The notes: a model not told the origin generated them from the sequence alone. 24,834 bases of DNA from JBBSHJ01 sp038253135 (GCA_038253135.1 JBBSHJ010000047.1:1-24834), one strand, 5' to 3'. Shown: positions 7,211 to 15,152, numbered from the stretch's first letter. Translations and numbers: made by a program.

Positions 7211-7524
7211 TGCGGCGGGTGTGTTTCGTGCTGCAGATCAAACCGGATCGGCTGGCGGAATACCGGCAGCGGCACGCCGCGGTGTGGCCGGAGATGCAGG
7301 CGGCGCTGCGCGAGACCGGCTGGCACAACTACAGCATCTTCGTGCGCGACGACGGGCTGCTGGTCGGCTACCTCGAGACCGACGATTTCGCCACGGCCCA
7401 GGACGGGATGGCGGCCCGCGAGGTCAACACGCGCTGGCAGCGGGAGATGGCCGGGTTCTTCGTCAGCGAGGACCGGCCGGATGAGGCGATGCGTCCTCTG
7501 TCCGAGGTTTTCCACCTCGCCTGA
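7210..7524 (+). CDS. rhaM: L-rhamnose mutarotase
   Basis: 104 residues, the exact size of the RhaM/DUF718 family. The N-terminal FVLQIKPDRLAEYRQRHAAV with WPEM, the central WHNYSIFVRDD with GLLVGYLE, and the late MAAREVNTRWQREMAGFF are family signatures. The His of RHAAVWPE and the paired Trp residues form the active site in known RhaM structures. The enzyme interconverts alpha and beta anomers of L-rhamnose, feeding the isomerase. Related DUF718 proteins act on L-fucose, so that sugar cannot be fully excluded. The start ATG overlaps the PhyH stop, showing coupling. The rest of the rhamnose pathway begins 540 bp downstream behind its own promoter. Confidence 0.93.
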   Translation: MRRVCFVLQIKPDRLAEYRQRHAAVWPEMQAALRETGWHNYSIFVRDDGLLVGYLETDDFATAQDGMAAREVNTRWQREMAGFFVSEDRPDEAMRPLSEVFHLA

Positions 7525-7590
7525 GTCCTCGGCGCCGACCCTCTCAGCCGGGCACCGCCGATCGGCCCCACCCCGTCGTCCGGCCCGGGA

Positions 7591-7679
7591 GTCCTCTTCA
7601 ACGCGATCCTCGCGACGATGATGCTGCGAGGACGGTCACGCTGATCCCGATCTACCTGATCTTCAAGGACCTGGGCTGG
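7591..7679 (+). pseudogene. Remnant of a carbohydrate ABC transporter permease (MalG type)
   Basis: Positions 7591-7626 read VLFNAILATMML, and 7635-7679 read VTLIPIYLIFKDLGW in a second frame. Joined, they match the segment ...LF.LILATMMLP.QVTLIP.YLIFK.LGW found in almost every MalG-type sugar permease. One nucleotide is missing at the join (8 nt where 9 are expected), and the sequence on both sides no longer matches a permease. Only about 30 of about 280 residues survive. The scrap lies between rhaM and rhaI, where a sugar importer would be expected. Confidence 0.7.
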
Positions 7680-7685
7680 CGGCCG

Positions 7686-7788
7686 GCCGGGTGTCAGGCC
7701 GTCGTCGATGACCTTTGTCCGCCAGTCGGGCTGGTCCTTGATGGTTGCAGCGTTCGCACAGCCCCTGACCGTTGGCCACGCGGGTCGG
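7686..7788 (-). pseudogene. Remnant of an HNH endonuclease (DUF222/13E12-like)
   Basis: On minus, 7744-7788 reads RVANGQGLCERCN, the core of the actinobacterial HNH domain (ANGQGLCE.CN.. carrying the zinc cysteines). After one frame change it continues as IKDQPDWRTKVIDDGLTPG to about 7686, as such proteins do after the Cys pair (K-x-x-P-G-W). Nothing else of the gene is left. These endonuclease genes are multicopy and often decay in actinobacterial genomes. Confidence 0.5.
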
Positions 7789-7953
7789 GCCCGTCACGGT
7801 CGGGCTCCCTGGGTGGTGAGAGGCGGCACGGAGTGCGCGCGTCCGGGCGGGGATGTGCTATCGCACCCGCCGTCCGGGCCGGTCAGTCAAGCCGGCTGTC
7901 CAGTGCCGGCCGAAAGCCACCCGCGCGCCGGTGCCGGTCACGCGGAGCCACGC
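7789..7953. other. Intergenic DNA without recognised features
   Basis: Between the HNH remnant and the rhaI promoter I see no gene, repeat or RNA. Open frames here are short, lack start signals and have no coding bias. Confidence 0.4.
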
Positions 7954-7982
7954 TTGACCCGCCCGGGACGGCTGCCTAGTCT
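7954..7982 (+). promoter_or_regulatory. Promoter of the rhamnose operon (rhaI)
   Basis: TTGACC (7954-7959) and TAGTCT (7977-7982) are separated by exactly 17 bp and match the housekeeping sigma consensus closely. Transcription would start near 7989, about 70 nt before the rhaI start codon, and would run directly into the LacI-type operator at 8000-8011. Confidence 0.75.
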
Positions 7983-7999
7983 TCGTGTCACAATCTGTA

Positions 8000-8011
8000 T
8001 GAATCGATTCA
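8000..8011. promoter_or_regulatory. LacI-family operator
   Basis: TGAATCGATTCA is a perfect 12-bp palindrome with the central CG that LacI/GalR proteins require. It lies 17 nt after the -10 box, just downstream of the expected transcription start, where binding would block initiation. A related site is found upstream of the LacI gene at 15275-15286. Confidence 0.75.
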
Positions 8012-8060
8012 CGTCGTGTGCGGCGGGTGCCGCGTCTGCGCGGGCGGGAGGGGTTTTACG

Positions 8061-9227
8061 GTGACGGACATCCGGACGGTTACAGAGGCGCTCAAACGCC
8101 AGCAGATCGAGCTGCCCTCGTGGGCTTTCGGCAATTCCGGCACCCGGTTCAAGGTCTTCGCGCAGGCCGGCGTGCCCCGGACCCCGCAGGAAAAGATCGC
8201 CGACGCGGGGCAGGTGCACCAGTACACCGGTGTCGCCCCGACCGTCGCGCTGCACATTCCCTGGGACAAGGTCGAGGACTACGAGGCGCTGGCCAAGCAC
8301 GCCAGCGACCACGGCGTCGCGATCGGCGCGATCAACGCCAACGTGTTCCAGGACGACGATTACCTGCTCGGCAGCGTCTGCAGTCCGGATGCGGCGGTAC
8401 GCCGCAAGGCCGTCGGGCACCTGCTGGAGTGCATCGACATCATGGACCAGACGGGCTCCCGCGACCTCAAGCTCTGGTTCGCCGACGGCACCAACTACCC
8501 CGGCCAGGACGACCTGCGCGGCCGCCAGGACCGCCTGTACGAGTCGCTCGCGATGACCTACGACCGGCTCGGTGCGCACCAGCGGATGCTCCTCGAATAC
8601 AAGCTCTTCGAGCCCGCGTTCTACAACACCGACGTCCCCGATTGGGGCACGGCCTACCTGCAGTGCATGGCGCTCGGTGACCGGGCCCAGGTGGTTGTCG
8701 ACACCGGTCACCACGCTCCCGGCACCAATATCGAATTCATCGTCATGATGCTGCTGCGGGCCGACAAGCTCGGCGGCTTCGACTTCAATTCGCGGTTCTA
8801 CGCCGATGACGACCTCATGGTCGGCGCCGCTGACCCGTTCCAGCTGTTCCGGATCATGCACGAGGTCATTCGCGGCGGCGGATATGACGCCAATTCGGGC
8901 ATCGCTTTCATGCTCGATCAATGCCACAACATCGAGCCCAAGATTCCCGCCCAGATCCGCAGCGTCATGAACGTGCAGGAGGCCACCGCCAAGGCACTTC
9001 TGGTCGATCCGGCCGCGCTCGAAGCCGCCCAGACCAAGGGTGACGTGCTGGCCGCCAATGCCGCTCTGATGGACGCCTACAACACCGATGTCCGGCCATT
9101 GCTCGCCGACCTGCGCACCGCGCAGGGACTCGATCCCGACCCCGTGGCCGCCTACGCCCGGTCCGGGTACGCCGAGCGGATCGTCGCCGAGCGGGTCGGC
9201 GGCTCGCCGGCCGGGTGGGGTGCCTGA
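8061..9227 (+). CDS. rhaI: L-rhamnose isomerase (RhaI type)
   Basis: 388 residues, a TIM-barrel xylose-isomerase-like protein of the Pseudomonas stutzeri RhaI class. It converts L-rhamnose to L-rhamnulose. Metal ligands visible are E179 (LLEYKLFEPAF), D214 and H217 (VVDTGHHAPGTN), D249 and D251 (FYADDDL) and D286 (MLDQCHN). The E-to-D spacing of 35 agrees with E219/D254 as I recall the P. stutzeri numbering. The position of its H281 appears to be D241 here (GGFDFNS). GTG 8061 was chosen because GGGAGGGG at 8046-8053 precedes it; the earlier GTG at 8016 would touch the operator region. First gene of the rhaI-rhaEW-rhaB operon, 6 nt before rhaEW. Confidence 0.94.
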   Translation: MTDIRTVTEALKRQQIELPSWAFGNSGTRFKVFAQAGVPRTPQEKIADAGQVHQYTGVAPTVALHIPWDKVEDYEALAKHASDHGVAIGAINANVFQDDDYLLGSVCSPDAAVRRKAVGHLLECIDIMDQTGSRDLKLWFADGTNYPGQDDLRGRQDRLYESLAMTYDRLGAHQRMLLEYKLFEPAFYNTDVPDWGTAYLQCMALGDRAQVVVDTGHHAPGTNIEFIVMMLLRADKLGGFDFNSRFYADDDLMVGAADPFQLFRIMHEVIRGGGYDANSGIAFMLDQCHNIEPKIPAQIRSVMNVQEATAKALLVDPAALEAAQTKGDVLAANAALMDAYNTDVRPLLADLRTAQGLDPDPVAAYARSGYAERIVAERVGGSPAGWGA

Positions 9228-9233
9228 GCCGGA

Positions 9234-11273
9234 ATGGCCACCAGCGCCGTCGTTGCCGATCTCCTCGCCCGGAGCAATCGGCTGGGCTCCGACCGAAGGA
9301 ACACCAACTACGCGGGCGGGAACACCTCTGCCAAGGGCATCGAGCGGGACCCGGTCACGGGCGCGGATATCGACCTGCTGTGGGTCAAGGGATCCGGGGG
9401 TGACCTCGGCACCTTGACCGAACCCGGCCTCGCCGTGCTGCGGCTCGACCGGCTGCGCTCGCTCGTTCATGTCTACCCGGGCGTCGACCGCGAGGACGAG
9501 ATGGTCGCCGCGTTCGATTTCTGCGCGCACGGCACGGGCGGTGCCGCGCCCTCGATCGACACCGCGATGCACGGGCTCGTCGGCGCGGCCCACGTCGACC
9601 ACCTGCATCCCGATGCCGGGATCGCGTTTGCCACCGCGGCCGACGGCGAGCGGCTGACCCGCGACTGCTTCGGATCGGACGTCGCCTGGGTGCCGTGGCG
9701 GCGGCCGGGATTCCAGCTCGGCCTCGACGTCGCCGCGATCAAGCGGGAGCATCCCGAGGCGATCGGGGTCATCCTGGGCGGGCATGGCATCACGGCGTGG
9801 GCGGCGACGAGCGAGCAGTGCGAGCGAAATTCGCTCTCGATCATCGCCCGCTGCCAGGACTACATCGACACGCACGGCAAGCCCGAACCGTTCGGCCCCG
9901 AGATTCCCGATCACGCACCGCTGGCGGAACGGGAACGGCGCGAGCGGGCCGCTGCGCTCGCGCCAGTCGTGCGGGGCCTCGCCTCCGCCGACCGGCCGCA
10001 GATTGGCCATTTCACCGACAGCCCCGAGGTGCTCGATTTCCTGGCCCGGAGCGGGCATCCACGGCTGGCGGCGCTCGGTACGTCGTGCCCCGACCATTTT
10101 CTGCGGACCAAGGTGCGCCCGCTCGTCCTCGACCTCCCGCCGTCGGCATCGATCGAGGAGGAAACCACACGGCTCGGCGAGCTGCATGCGGCGTACCGCG
10201 CCGACTATGCCGGCTACTACCAGCGGTACGCCGACGCCGATTCCCCGGCCATGCGCGGTGCCGACCCGGCGATCGTCCTCATTCCCGGCATCGGCATGTG
10301 GAGCTTCGGCAAGGACAAGCAGACCGCGCGCGTTGCCGGTGAGTTCTACGTGAACGCCATCAACGTCATGCGCGGGGCCGAGGCGATCTCGTCCTATGCG
10401 CCCATCGACGAGTCCGAGAAGTTTCGCATCGAATATTGGGCCCTGGAGGAGGCGAAGCTGGCCAGGGCGCCGAAGCCGAAGCCGCTGGCGACGAGGATCG
10501 CGCTCGTGACCGGGGCCGGCTCGGGCATCGGCCGGGCCATCGCACTGCGCCTCGCGAGCGAGGGCGCCTGCGTCGCGGTCGCCGACATGGACGGCGCCAA
10601 GGCGGCGGCGGTCGCGGCGGAGATCAGCGGACCCGATGCGGCCATCGCGATCACGTCCGACGTGACCGACGAGGAGGATGTGCGCGTCGCAGTACGCGAC
10701 ACGGTGCTCGCGTTCGGCGGCGTCGACCTCGTCGTCAACAATGCGGGCCTGTCGATTTCGAAGTCGCTGCTCGACACGACGGTCAAGGACTGGGACCTGC
10801 AGCACGACGTGATGGCCCGCGGGTCGTTCCTGGTGTCCCGGGCGGCGGCCGCCGCCATGATCGCCTCGGGCCTGGGCGGCGACATCGTCTACATCGCCAG
10901 CAAGAACGCGCTGTTTGCTGGACCCAACAATGTCGCCTACGGCGCGGCCAAGGCCGATCAGGCCCATCAGGTGCGGCTGCTCGCCGCCGAGCTCGGCCCG
11001 TACGGCATCCGGGTCAACGGGGTCAATCCCGACGGAGTGGTCCGGGGTTCGGGGATCTTCGCCGGTGGGTGGGGGGCGCAGCGGGCCGCGGTCTACGGCG
11101 TGCCGGAGGAGAAGCTCGGCGAGTACTACGCGCAGCGCACGCTGCTGAAGCACGAGGTGCTCCCGGAGCATGTCGCGGCGGCCGTATTCGTCCTCACCGC
11201 CGGAGATCTCGCACAGACGACCGGGCTGCTCGTCCCGGTGGATTCCGGCGTCGCCGCAGCGTTCCTGCGGTGA
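9234..11273 (+). CDS. rhaEW: Bifunctional L-rhamnulose-1-phosphate aldolase / short-chain dehydrogenase (RhaEW)
   Basis: 679 residues, a two-domain fusion. Residues ~1-415 are a class II aldolase with the zinc site H123, H125 (AAHVDHLHPDAG) and H184 (GGHGITAW). Residues ~420-679 are a short-chain dehydrogenase with TGAGSGIGRA (~426-435), NNAG, and the catalytic Y569-x3-K573. The first domain splits L-rhamnulose 1-phosphate into dihydroxyacetone phosphate and L-lactaldehyde. The second oxidises the lactaldehyde to lactate with NAD+. This fusion is known from Bacillus (YuxG) and Chloroflexus. It starts 6 nt after rhaI with only a weak ribosome binding site, so it probably depends on translational coupling. 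It replaces separate rhaD and aldA functions. Confidence 0.93.
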   Translation: MATSAVVADLLARSNRLGSDRRNTNYAGGNTSAKGIERDPVTGADIDLLWVKGSGGDLGTLTEPGLAVLRLDRLRSLVHVYPGVDREDEMVAAFDFCAHGTGGAAPSIDTAMHGLVGAAHVDHLHPDAGIAFATAADGERLTRDCFGSDVAWVPWRRPGFQLGLDVAAIKREHPEAIGVILGGHGITAWAATSEQCERNSLSIIARCQDYIDTHGKPEPFGPEIPDHAPLAERERRERAAALAPVVRGLASADRPQIGHFTDSPEVLDFLARSGHPRLAALGTSCPDHFLRTKVRPLVLDLPPSASIEEETTRLGELHAAYRADYAGYYQRYADADSPAMRGADPAIVLIPGIGMWSFGKDKQTARVAGEFYVNAINVMRGAEAISSYAPIDESEKFRIEYWALEEAKLARAPKPKPLATRIALVTGAGSGIGRAIALRLASEGACVAVADMDGAKAAAVAAEISGPDAAIAITSDVTDEEDVRVAVRDTVLAFGGVDLVVNNAGLSISKSLLDTTVKDWDLQHDVMARGSFLVSRAAAAAMIASGLGGDIVYIASKNALFAGPNNVAYGAAKADQAHQVRLLAAELGPYGIRVNGVNPDGVVRGSGIFAGGWGAQRAAVYGVPEEKLGEYYAQRTLLKHEVLPEHVAAAVFVLTAGDLAQTTGLLVPVDSGVAAAFLR

Positions 11274-11359
11274 CCGCGTCGACTGACGAAGGAGCGAGCA
11301 CCGGGCAGCAATATCGCAGAGGGACGAGCGAGGCGCGCAGTGACCGAGGAGGTCGGGCA

Positions 11360-12769
11360 ATGAAGACCGGGTCATCGGCGTTCGCGGCCGTCGATCTCGG
11401 CGCGTCGAGCGGGAGGGTCCTGCTCGGTCGGATCGGCCGCGACCGGCTCGAGACCAAGGTGGTGCACCGCTTTGACAATGAACCGACGCAGACACGCGAC
11501 GGGTTGTGCTGGGATCTCGAGGCACTGTGGTCGGGGATGCTCACCGGACTCGCGGCGGCCGCGCGGTGCGCCGATCTGGTCAGCATCGGTATCGACTCCT
11601 GGGCCGTCGACTACGGGCTGCTCGATGCGTCGGAAAACCTGCTGCACCAGCCGTTTCACTACCGCGACGGGCGGACCGACGGCGTACTCGAACGGGTACG
11701 CGACGAGCTCGGCGCCGAGCACATCTATGCCCGCACCGGCCTGGCGTTTCAGCCGTTCAACACGATCTATCAACTCCGGTCGGAGCCGCCGGCGCGGCTC
11801 GCAGCGGCCGCGCACCTCCTGCTGATTCCCGACCTGCTGAATCACCGGCTGACCGGCCGGCTCGGGACCGAGCCGACGAATGCGTCGACGACCCAGCTCT
11901 ACGATCCCGATGCCGCGGCGTGGGCCGAGGATCTGATCGACGCCGCGCGGCTTCCTAGGCGAATATTTGGCCCGCTCCGAGAAGCCGGAACGTCCTTCGG
12001 CCCGGTGACGGCCGCCTGCGCGGGCGGGATCGGAGCGCGGCCACCGGTCGTCTCGGTCGCCTCGCACGACACCGCCTCGGCTGTCGCCGGCGTCCCGGCG
12101 GCCGGCGCCGAGTTTGCCTACATCTCCTGCGGCACCTGGTCGTTGGTCGGCGTCGAGCTGGAGCGTCCGGTCAAGACTCCCGAGGGCATGGCGGCGAATT
12201 TCACCAACGAGGTCGGCGTCGAGGGCACCATCCGCTACCTGCGCCATGTCATGGGCCTCTGGCTGCTGCAGGAATGCCTACGGGAGTGGCGCCGCGACGA
12301 TCCGGCCCTCGAACTCGACGGATTGCTCGCGGCCGCTTCCGATGAGCCCCGCGGAGTGGAGATCGACGCGGACGCGTCCGAATTCCTGGCCCCGGGTGAC
12401 ATGCCGGCGCGGATCCGATCGCATTGCGAGCAGCGTGGACTGGAACCGCCAATCGCGCCGCCGGCAGTGACGCGCTGCATTCTCGAGAGCCTGGCCACCG
12501 CCCATGCACGGGCGATCGACGACGCCGCTCGACTGTCCGGGCGCCGGGTCGACGTCGTCCACCTCGTCGGCGGGGGCGCGCGCAACGCCCTGCTCTGCCG
12601 GCTCACGGCCGACGCGTGCGGGCGGCCGGTCGTTGCCGGTCCCGTCGAGGCGACGGCGATCGGCAACCTGCTGGTCCAGGCGCGTGCCGCCGGGCTGGTC
12701 GGCGGCCGCGCGGAGATGCGCCGCCTGTGCCGGCGCACGCAAGACCTGACGACCTACCGACCGAGGTGA
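11360..12769 (+). CDS. rhaB: L-rhamnulokinase
   Basis: 469 residues, an FGGY-family sugar kinase. AAVDLGASSGRVLLG at the N-terminus is the phosphate 1 loop, with the serine-rich form typical of RhaB. SIGIDSWAVDYGLLD carries the conserved catalytic-region aspartates. ISCGTWSLVGVEL and VVHLVGGGARNALLC are the second phosphate loop and the adenosine loop, and EATAIGNLLVQARA is close to the C-terminus. It phosphorylates L-rhamnulose with ATP, between the RhaI and RhaEW steps. GAGGAGGT (11346-11353) decides the ATG at 11360; the frame is open far upstream over rhaEW and that part is a shadow. The 86-nt gap after rhaEW shows no promoter or terminator, so it is probably the last gene of the operon. 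Confidence 0.93.
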   Translation: MKTGSSAFAAVDLGASSGRVLLGRIGRDRLETKVVHRFDNEPTQTRDGLCWDLEALWSGMLTGLAAAARCADLVSIGIDSWAVDYGLLDASENLLHQPFHYRDGRTDGVLERVRDELGAEHIYARTGLAFQPFNTIYQLRSEPPARLAAAAHLLLIPDLLNHRLTGRLGTEPTNASTTQLYDPDAAAWAEDLIDAARLPRRIFGPLREAGTSFGPVTAACAGGIGARPPVVSVASHDTASAVAGVPAAGAEFAYISCGTWSLVGVELERPVKTPEGMAANFTNEVGVEGTIRYLRHVMGLWLLQECLREWRRDDPALELDGLLAAASDEPRGVEIDADASEFLAPGDMPARIRSHCEQRGLEPPIAPPAVTRCILESLATAHARAIDDAARLSGRRVDVVHLVGGGARNALLCRLTADACGRPVVAGPVEATAIGNLLVQARAAGLVGGRAEMRRLCRRTQDLTTYRPR

Positions 12770-12780
12770 CTGCCGCCGGG

Positions 12781-12830
12781 GTGGGTCAATCGCCGGGTGG
12801 GTCAATCGCCGGGGTGGGTCAATCGCCAGG
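12781..12830. repeat. 16/17-nt direct repeat x3 between convergent genes
   Basis: Units start at 12781, 12797 and 12814, each GTGGGTCAATCGCCGG with small end changes. The array fills almost the whole gap between the rhaB stop and the stop of the DUF2330 gene. It is not an inverted repeat, so it is not a plain hairpin terminator. Confidence 0.85.
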
Positions 12831-13952
12831 TCAGCGCCCGCGCCGCGAGCCCAGCCGGGCCGCGCCGGCGATGCCGAGGATCAGCGCGATGCCGACGCCG
12901 ATGCCGGCCCAGGCGCCCGCGGGCAGTCCCGACTCGCTGCCGGCCCGCCCGCTTCCCGACGGCACCTGCGCGTCGGTGGACTTCGGGGCATCGGACGACG
13001 GAAGGTCGTAGACCGTCCGGTGCTCGACCTGCCGGTACGCCGTGTCGGTGGTGTAGGCGAAGGAGAAATCGTCGGTGAATGCCGTGTCCGGGGGCAGCGA
13101 CGTCGTCAATTTCGTCAGGAAGCGCCGATGCGTCACATAGGTCGCGAGCGCGGTGCCCTTGACCGAGGCGGGGTCGATCCGGCCGGCGTACGCCGTCGCG
13201 CTGGTCAGCGCCGAATTGGCGTCGGATCGCGCCACCCGGTGTTCGGCCAAGACGTAGAGCGTGACATTCTCGTGCACCGTGGCCAGCGCGGAAAGACGCA
13301 TGGGGTAGACGAATTTCGCCGAGGGGAAGGTGATCCGCAGCGGCGTCAGCGCGCCGGACAGATCGCTGCCGCTGGCGGCGCGTAGCCGGGCGGCGAGGTA
13401 GACCCAGCGCTGGTGCACGTAGGGTGTCACCGCGGCCGCGAATTCGGGCTTCAGGTGGTAGCCGTGCGTTCTCAGCCAGGTCGAGAGAGCGGTCGGGTCG
13501 GTCGCGGCCAGCTGGGTCACTACGAACGGTCCGAGGTTCTTCTGCTCGATGACCTTGACCGGCGGGGCACCACCGCCCGGCGCCCCAGCGCCGTTTCCAT
13601 CGGAATCGGTCGGGGCCGGCCGGTGGTCGTAGATGATCTTCGGCGCCGTGATCGCCGCGAGCTGGGTGAATACCTTCGCATCGCCGAGCGAGGTAGTGGC
13701 CCTGGCCGGCACCGGCAGGATGAGGGCCACGTCGCGGGCCGTGCTGTGCATGCCCAGCTGCATCGTGATCTCTTCGGACCGGCCGTCCCAGCCGAGGAGC
13801 GACGTCTCGTCGGACACGGACACCGTCGTGTTGGCCGGCGGTACGACGCCGCCACAGCCGCAGGCGACAGCGGGCGCCGCGGACAGCATGCCGGTGAGAG
13901 CGGTGGTCCCGACGGCGACGGCGAGCAGCCGCGAGAGGAAACGACCACGCAT
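12831..13952 (-). CDS. DUF2330 domain-containing membrane-anchored secreted protein
   Basis: 373 residues. Residues 1-31 are a signal peptide (basic MRGRFLSRLL, hydrophobic core, AAPAVA before CGCGG). The mature part begins with the CGCGGVV cysteine cluster and has the DUF2330 pattern: TSLLGWDGRSEEITMQL, ALILPVPARA, then VIEQKNLGPFVVTQLAATD and ALSTWLRTHGYHL. A Ser/Pro-rich linker (~320-345) leads to one transmembrane helix (AWAGIGVGIALILGIAGAA) and a basic tail. It should therefore be anchored with its domain outside the cell. The function of DUF2330 is unknown. The ATG at 13952 follows AAGGAGT on minus. It is convergent with rhaB and downstream of the LacI gene; a 129-bp gap separates the two. 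No link to rhamnose use is evident. Confidence 0.88.
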   Translation of the reverse strand: MRGRFLSRLLAVAVGTTALTGMLSAAPAVACGCGGVVPPANTTVSVSDETSLLGWDGRSEEITMQLGMHSTARDVALILPVPARATTSLGDAKVFTQLAAITAPKIIYDHRPAPTDSDGNGAGAPGGGAPPVKVIEQKNLGPFVVTQLAATDPTALSTWLRTHGYHLKPEFAAAVTPYVHQRWVYLAARLRAASGSDLSGALTPLRITFPSAKFVYPMRLSALATVHENVTLYVLAEHRVARSDANSALTSATAYAGRIDPASVKGTALATYVTHRRFLTKLTTSLPPDTAFTDDFSFAYTTDTAYRQVEHRTVYDLPSSDAPKSTDAQVPSGSGRAGSESGLPAGAWAGIGVGIALILGIAGAARLGSRRGR

Positions 13953-14081
13953 CGAAAGACTCCTTCACGACGGTGCGCCGCGCGGCACCCGGTCACCGCG
14001 AATGCTCGAGCGGCCAGCAGTGACCGTACGACGGCCCGGGCGCGGTAACCGACCCTCGGCCGGCCGATCGTTGTTGAGTCG

Positions 14082-15152
14082 TTACCGGGACGATGACCGC
14101 CTCCCGGACCGCGCCGGCCGCGAGGACGAGTCGCGCACGACGAGCTCGGGCTGGAAGAGCACCTGCCGGTGCCGGTGCGTGGGTCCGTCCGCCACTGCGG
14201 CCAGCAGCAGCTCCGCGGCGGCGTACCCGATCTGATGCCGCGGCTGGCGGATGGACGTCAGCGGGGTGGCCAGCATCGCCGTGAAGTCGAGGTCGTCGTA
14301 CCCGATCACCGACATGTCATCGGGCACGCGCATCTCGTGCCGCGTGAGCCCGCGTACGACGCCCAAAGCGGCCAGGTCGTTGACGCAGATGATGGCGGTC
14401 GGTGGCCTCAGGTCGCGCACGAATCCGTCGACCGCGGCGTCGCCGGCGTCGGTGTTGAGGGCCTCGATGATGACCTCGATCAGATCGCGGTCAGGGACGA
14501 GCCCGGCCGCGCGCATCGCCCGCCGCACGCCGCGCCGCCGGTCGGCGCACTGGCGGATCGAGGAGGGGCCGTTGAGCAACCCGATCCGCTGGTGCCCCAT
14601 GTCGATCAGGTGCCGCGCGGCCAGGTCACCACCCTTGACGTCGTCGACCGCCACCGAGCAGATCTCGTTGTCCTTGCTCCGCCGGTCCAGCAGCACGACG
14701 GCCGTGCCCCGGTCCTGCACTGCCTCGATGCTGGCCATGTCCGGGCTGGCCGGCGTGATGAGGATCCCGAGCACGCCCTGCTCCTCCAGCAGCTGCAGGT
14801 AGCGCTGCTCGCGCTGTGGGCTCTCGTCGGTGCTGCACAGGATGAGGATGCGATCCGATTCGGCCAGCCGGTCCTCGACGCCGCGGGCAACGTCGGTGAA
14901 GAACGGGTTGGCCATGTCCAGCACGACCGCGCCGACGGCCCGCGAGGTGCCGGCCCGAAGCTGGCGGGCCGCACCGCTTCGGACGAAGCCGAGCGCCACG
15001 ATCGCCTCCCGCACCCGCTCGCGCGTGTCGTCCGCGACGCGCTCGGGGTTGTTGAGGACGTTGGAGACGGTGCCGACGGACACGCCGGCCCGCGCGGCGA
15101 CGTCCTTGATGCTGGCGCGTCGCTTGACCGCATCGGCATCAGCTGCACACAT
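14082..15152 (-). CDS. LacI family transcriptional regulator, probable repressor of the rhamnose operon
   Basis: 356 residues, full LacI length. The N-terminal HTH reads ASIKDVAARAGVSVGTVSNV (~13-32), then LNNPERV and the hinge helix ending RQLRAGTSRAVG. A periplasmic-binding-protein-like effector domain follows (GAVVLDMANPFFTDVARGVE ... GYDDLDFTAMLATPLTSIRQ). The ATG at 15152 follows GGGAGG at a good distance. Candidate targets are the palindrome TGAATCGATTCA at rhaI and TGAAACGTATCA about 120 bp upstream of its own start. It is the only LacI-family gene in the window, so control of rhaI-rhaEW-rhaB, with rhamnose or rhamnulose as inducer, is the simplest reading. This is inference; the ligand is not readable from sequence. 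Confidence 0.92.
   Translation of the reverse strand: MCAADADAVKRRASIKDVAARAGVSVGTVSNVLNNPERVADDTRERVREAIVALGFVRSGAARQLRAGTSRAVGAVVLDMANPFFTDVARGVEDRLAESDRILILCSTDESPQREQRYLQLLEEQGVLGILITPASPDMASIEAVQDRGTAVVLLDRRSKDNEICSVAVDDVKGGDLAARHLIDMGHQRIGLLNGPSSIRQCADRRRGVRRAMRAAGLVPDRDLIEVIIEALNTDAGDAAVDGFVRDLRPPTAIICVNDLAALGVVRGLTRHEMRVPDDMSVIGYDDLDFTAMLATPLTSIRQPRHQIGYAAAELLLAAVADGPTHRHRQVLFQPELVVRDSSSRPARSGRRSSSR

Noticed and set aside
10436..11359. Upstream extension of the rhaB frame over rhaEW
   Set aside because: It reads through the dehydrogenase domain in the wrong frame; the ATG at 11360 has a strong ribosome binding site.
7938..11525. A 1195-codon open frame on minus opposite the rhamnose operon
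   Set aside because: It mirrors rhaI and rhaEW codon by codon. Long antisense frames are expected opposite genes with GC-rich third positions, and the translation is low in hydrophobic cores and matches no family.
14044..14087. Inverted repeat CGGTAAC ... GTTACCG between the LacI and DUF2330 genes
   Set aside because: The arms are only 7 bp and 30 nt apart, one arm overlaps the LacI stop codon, and there is no promoter context; probably chance.
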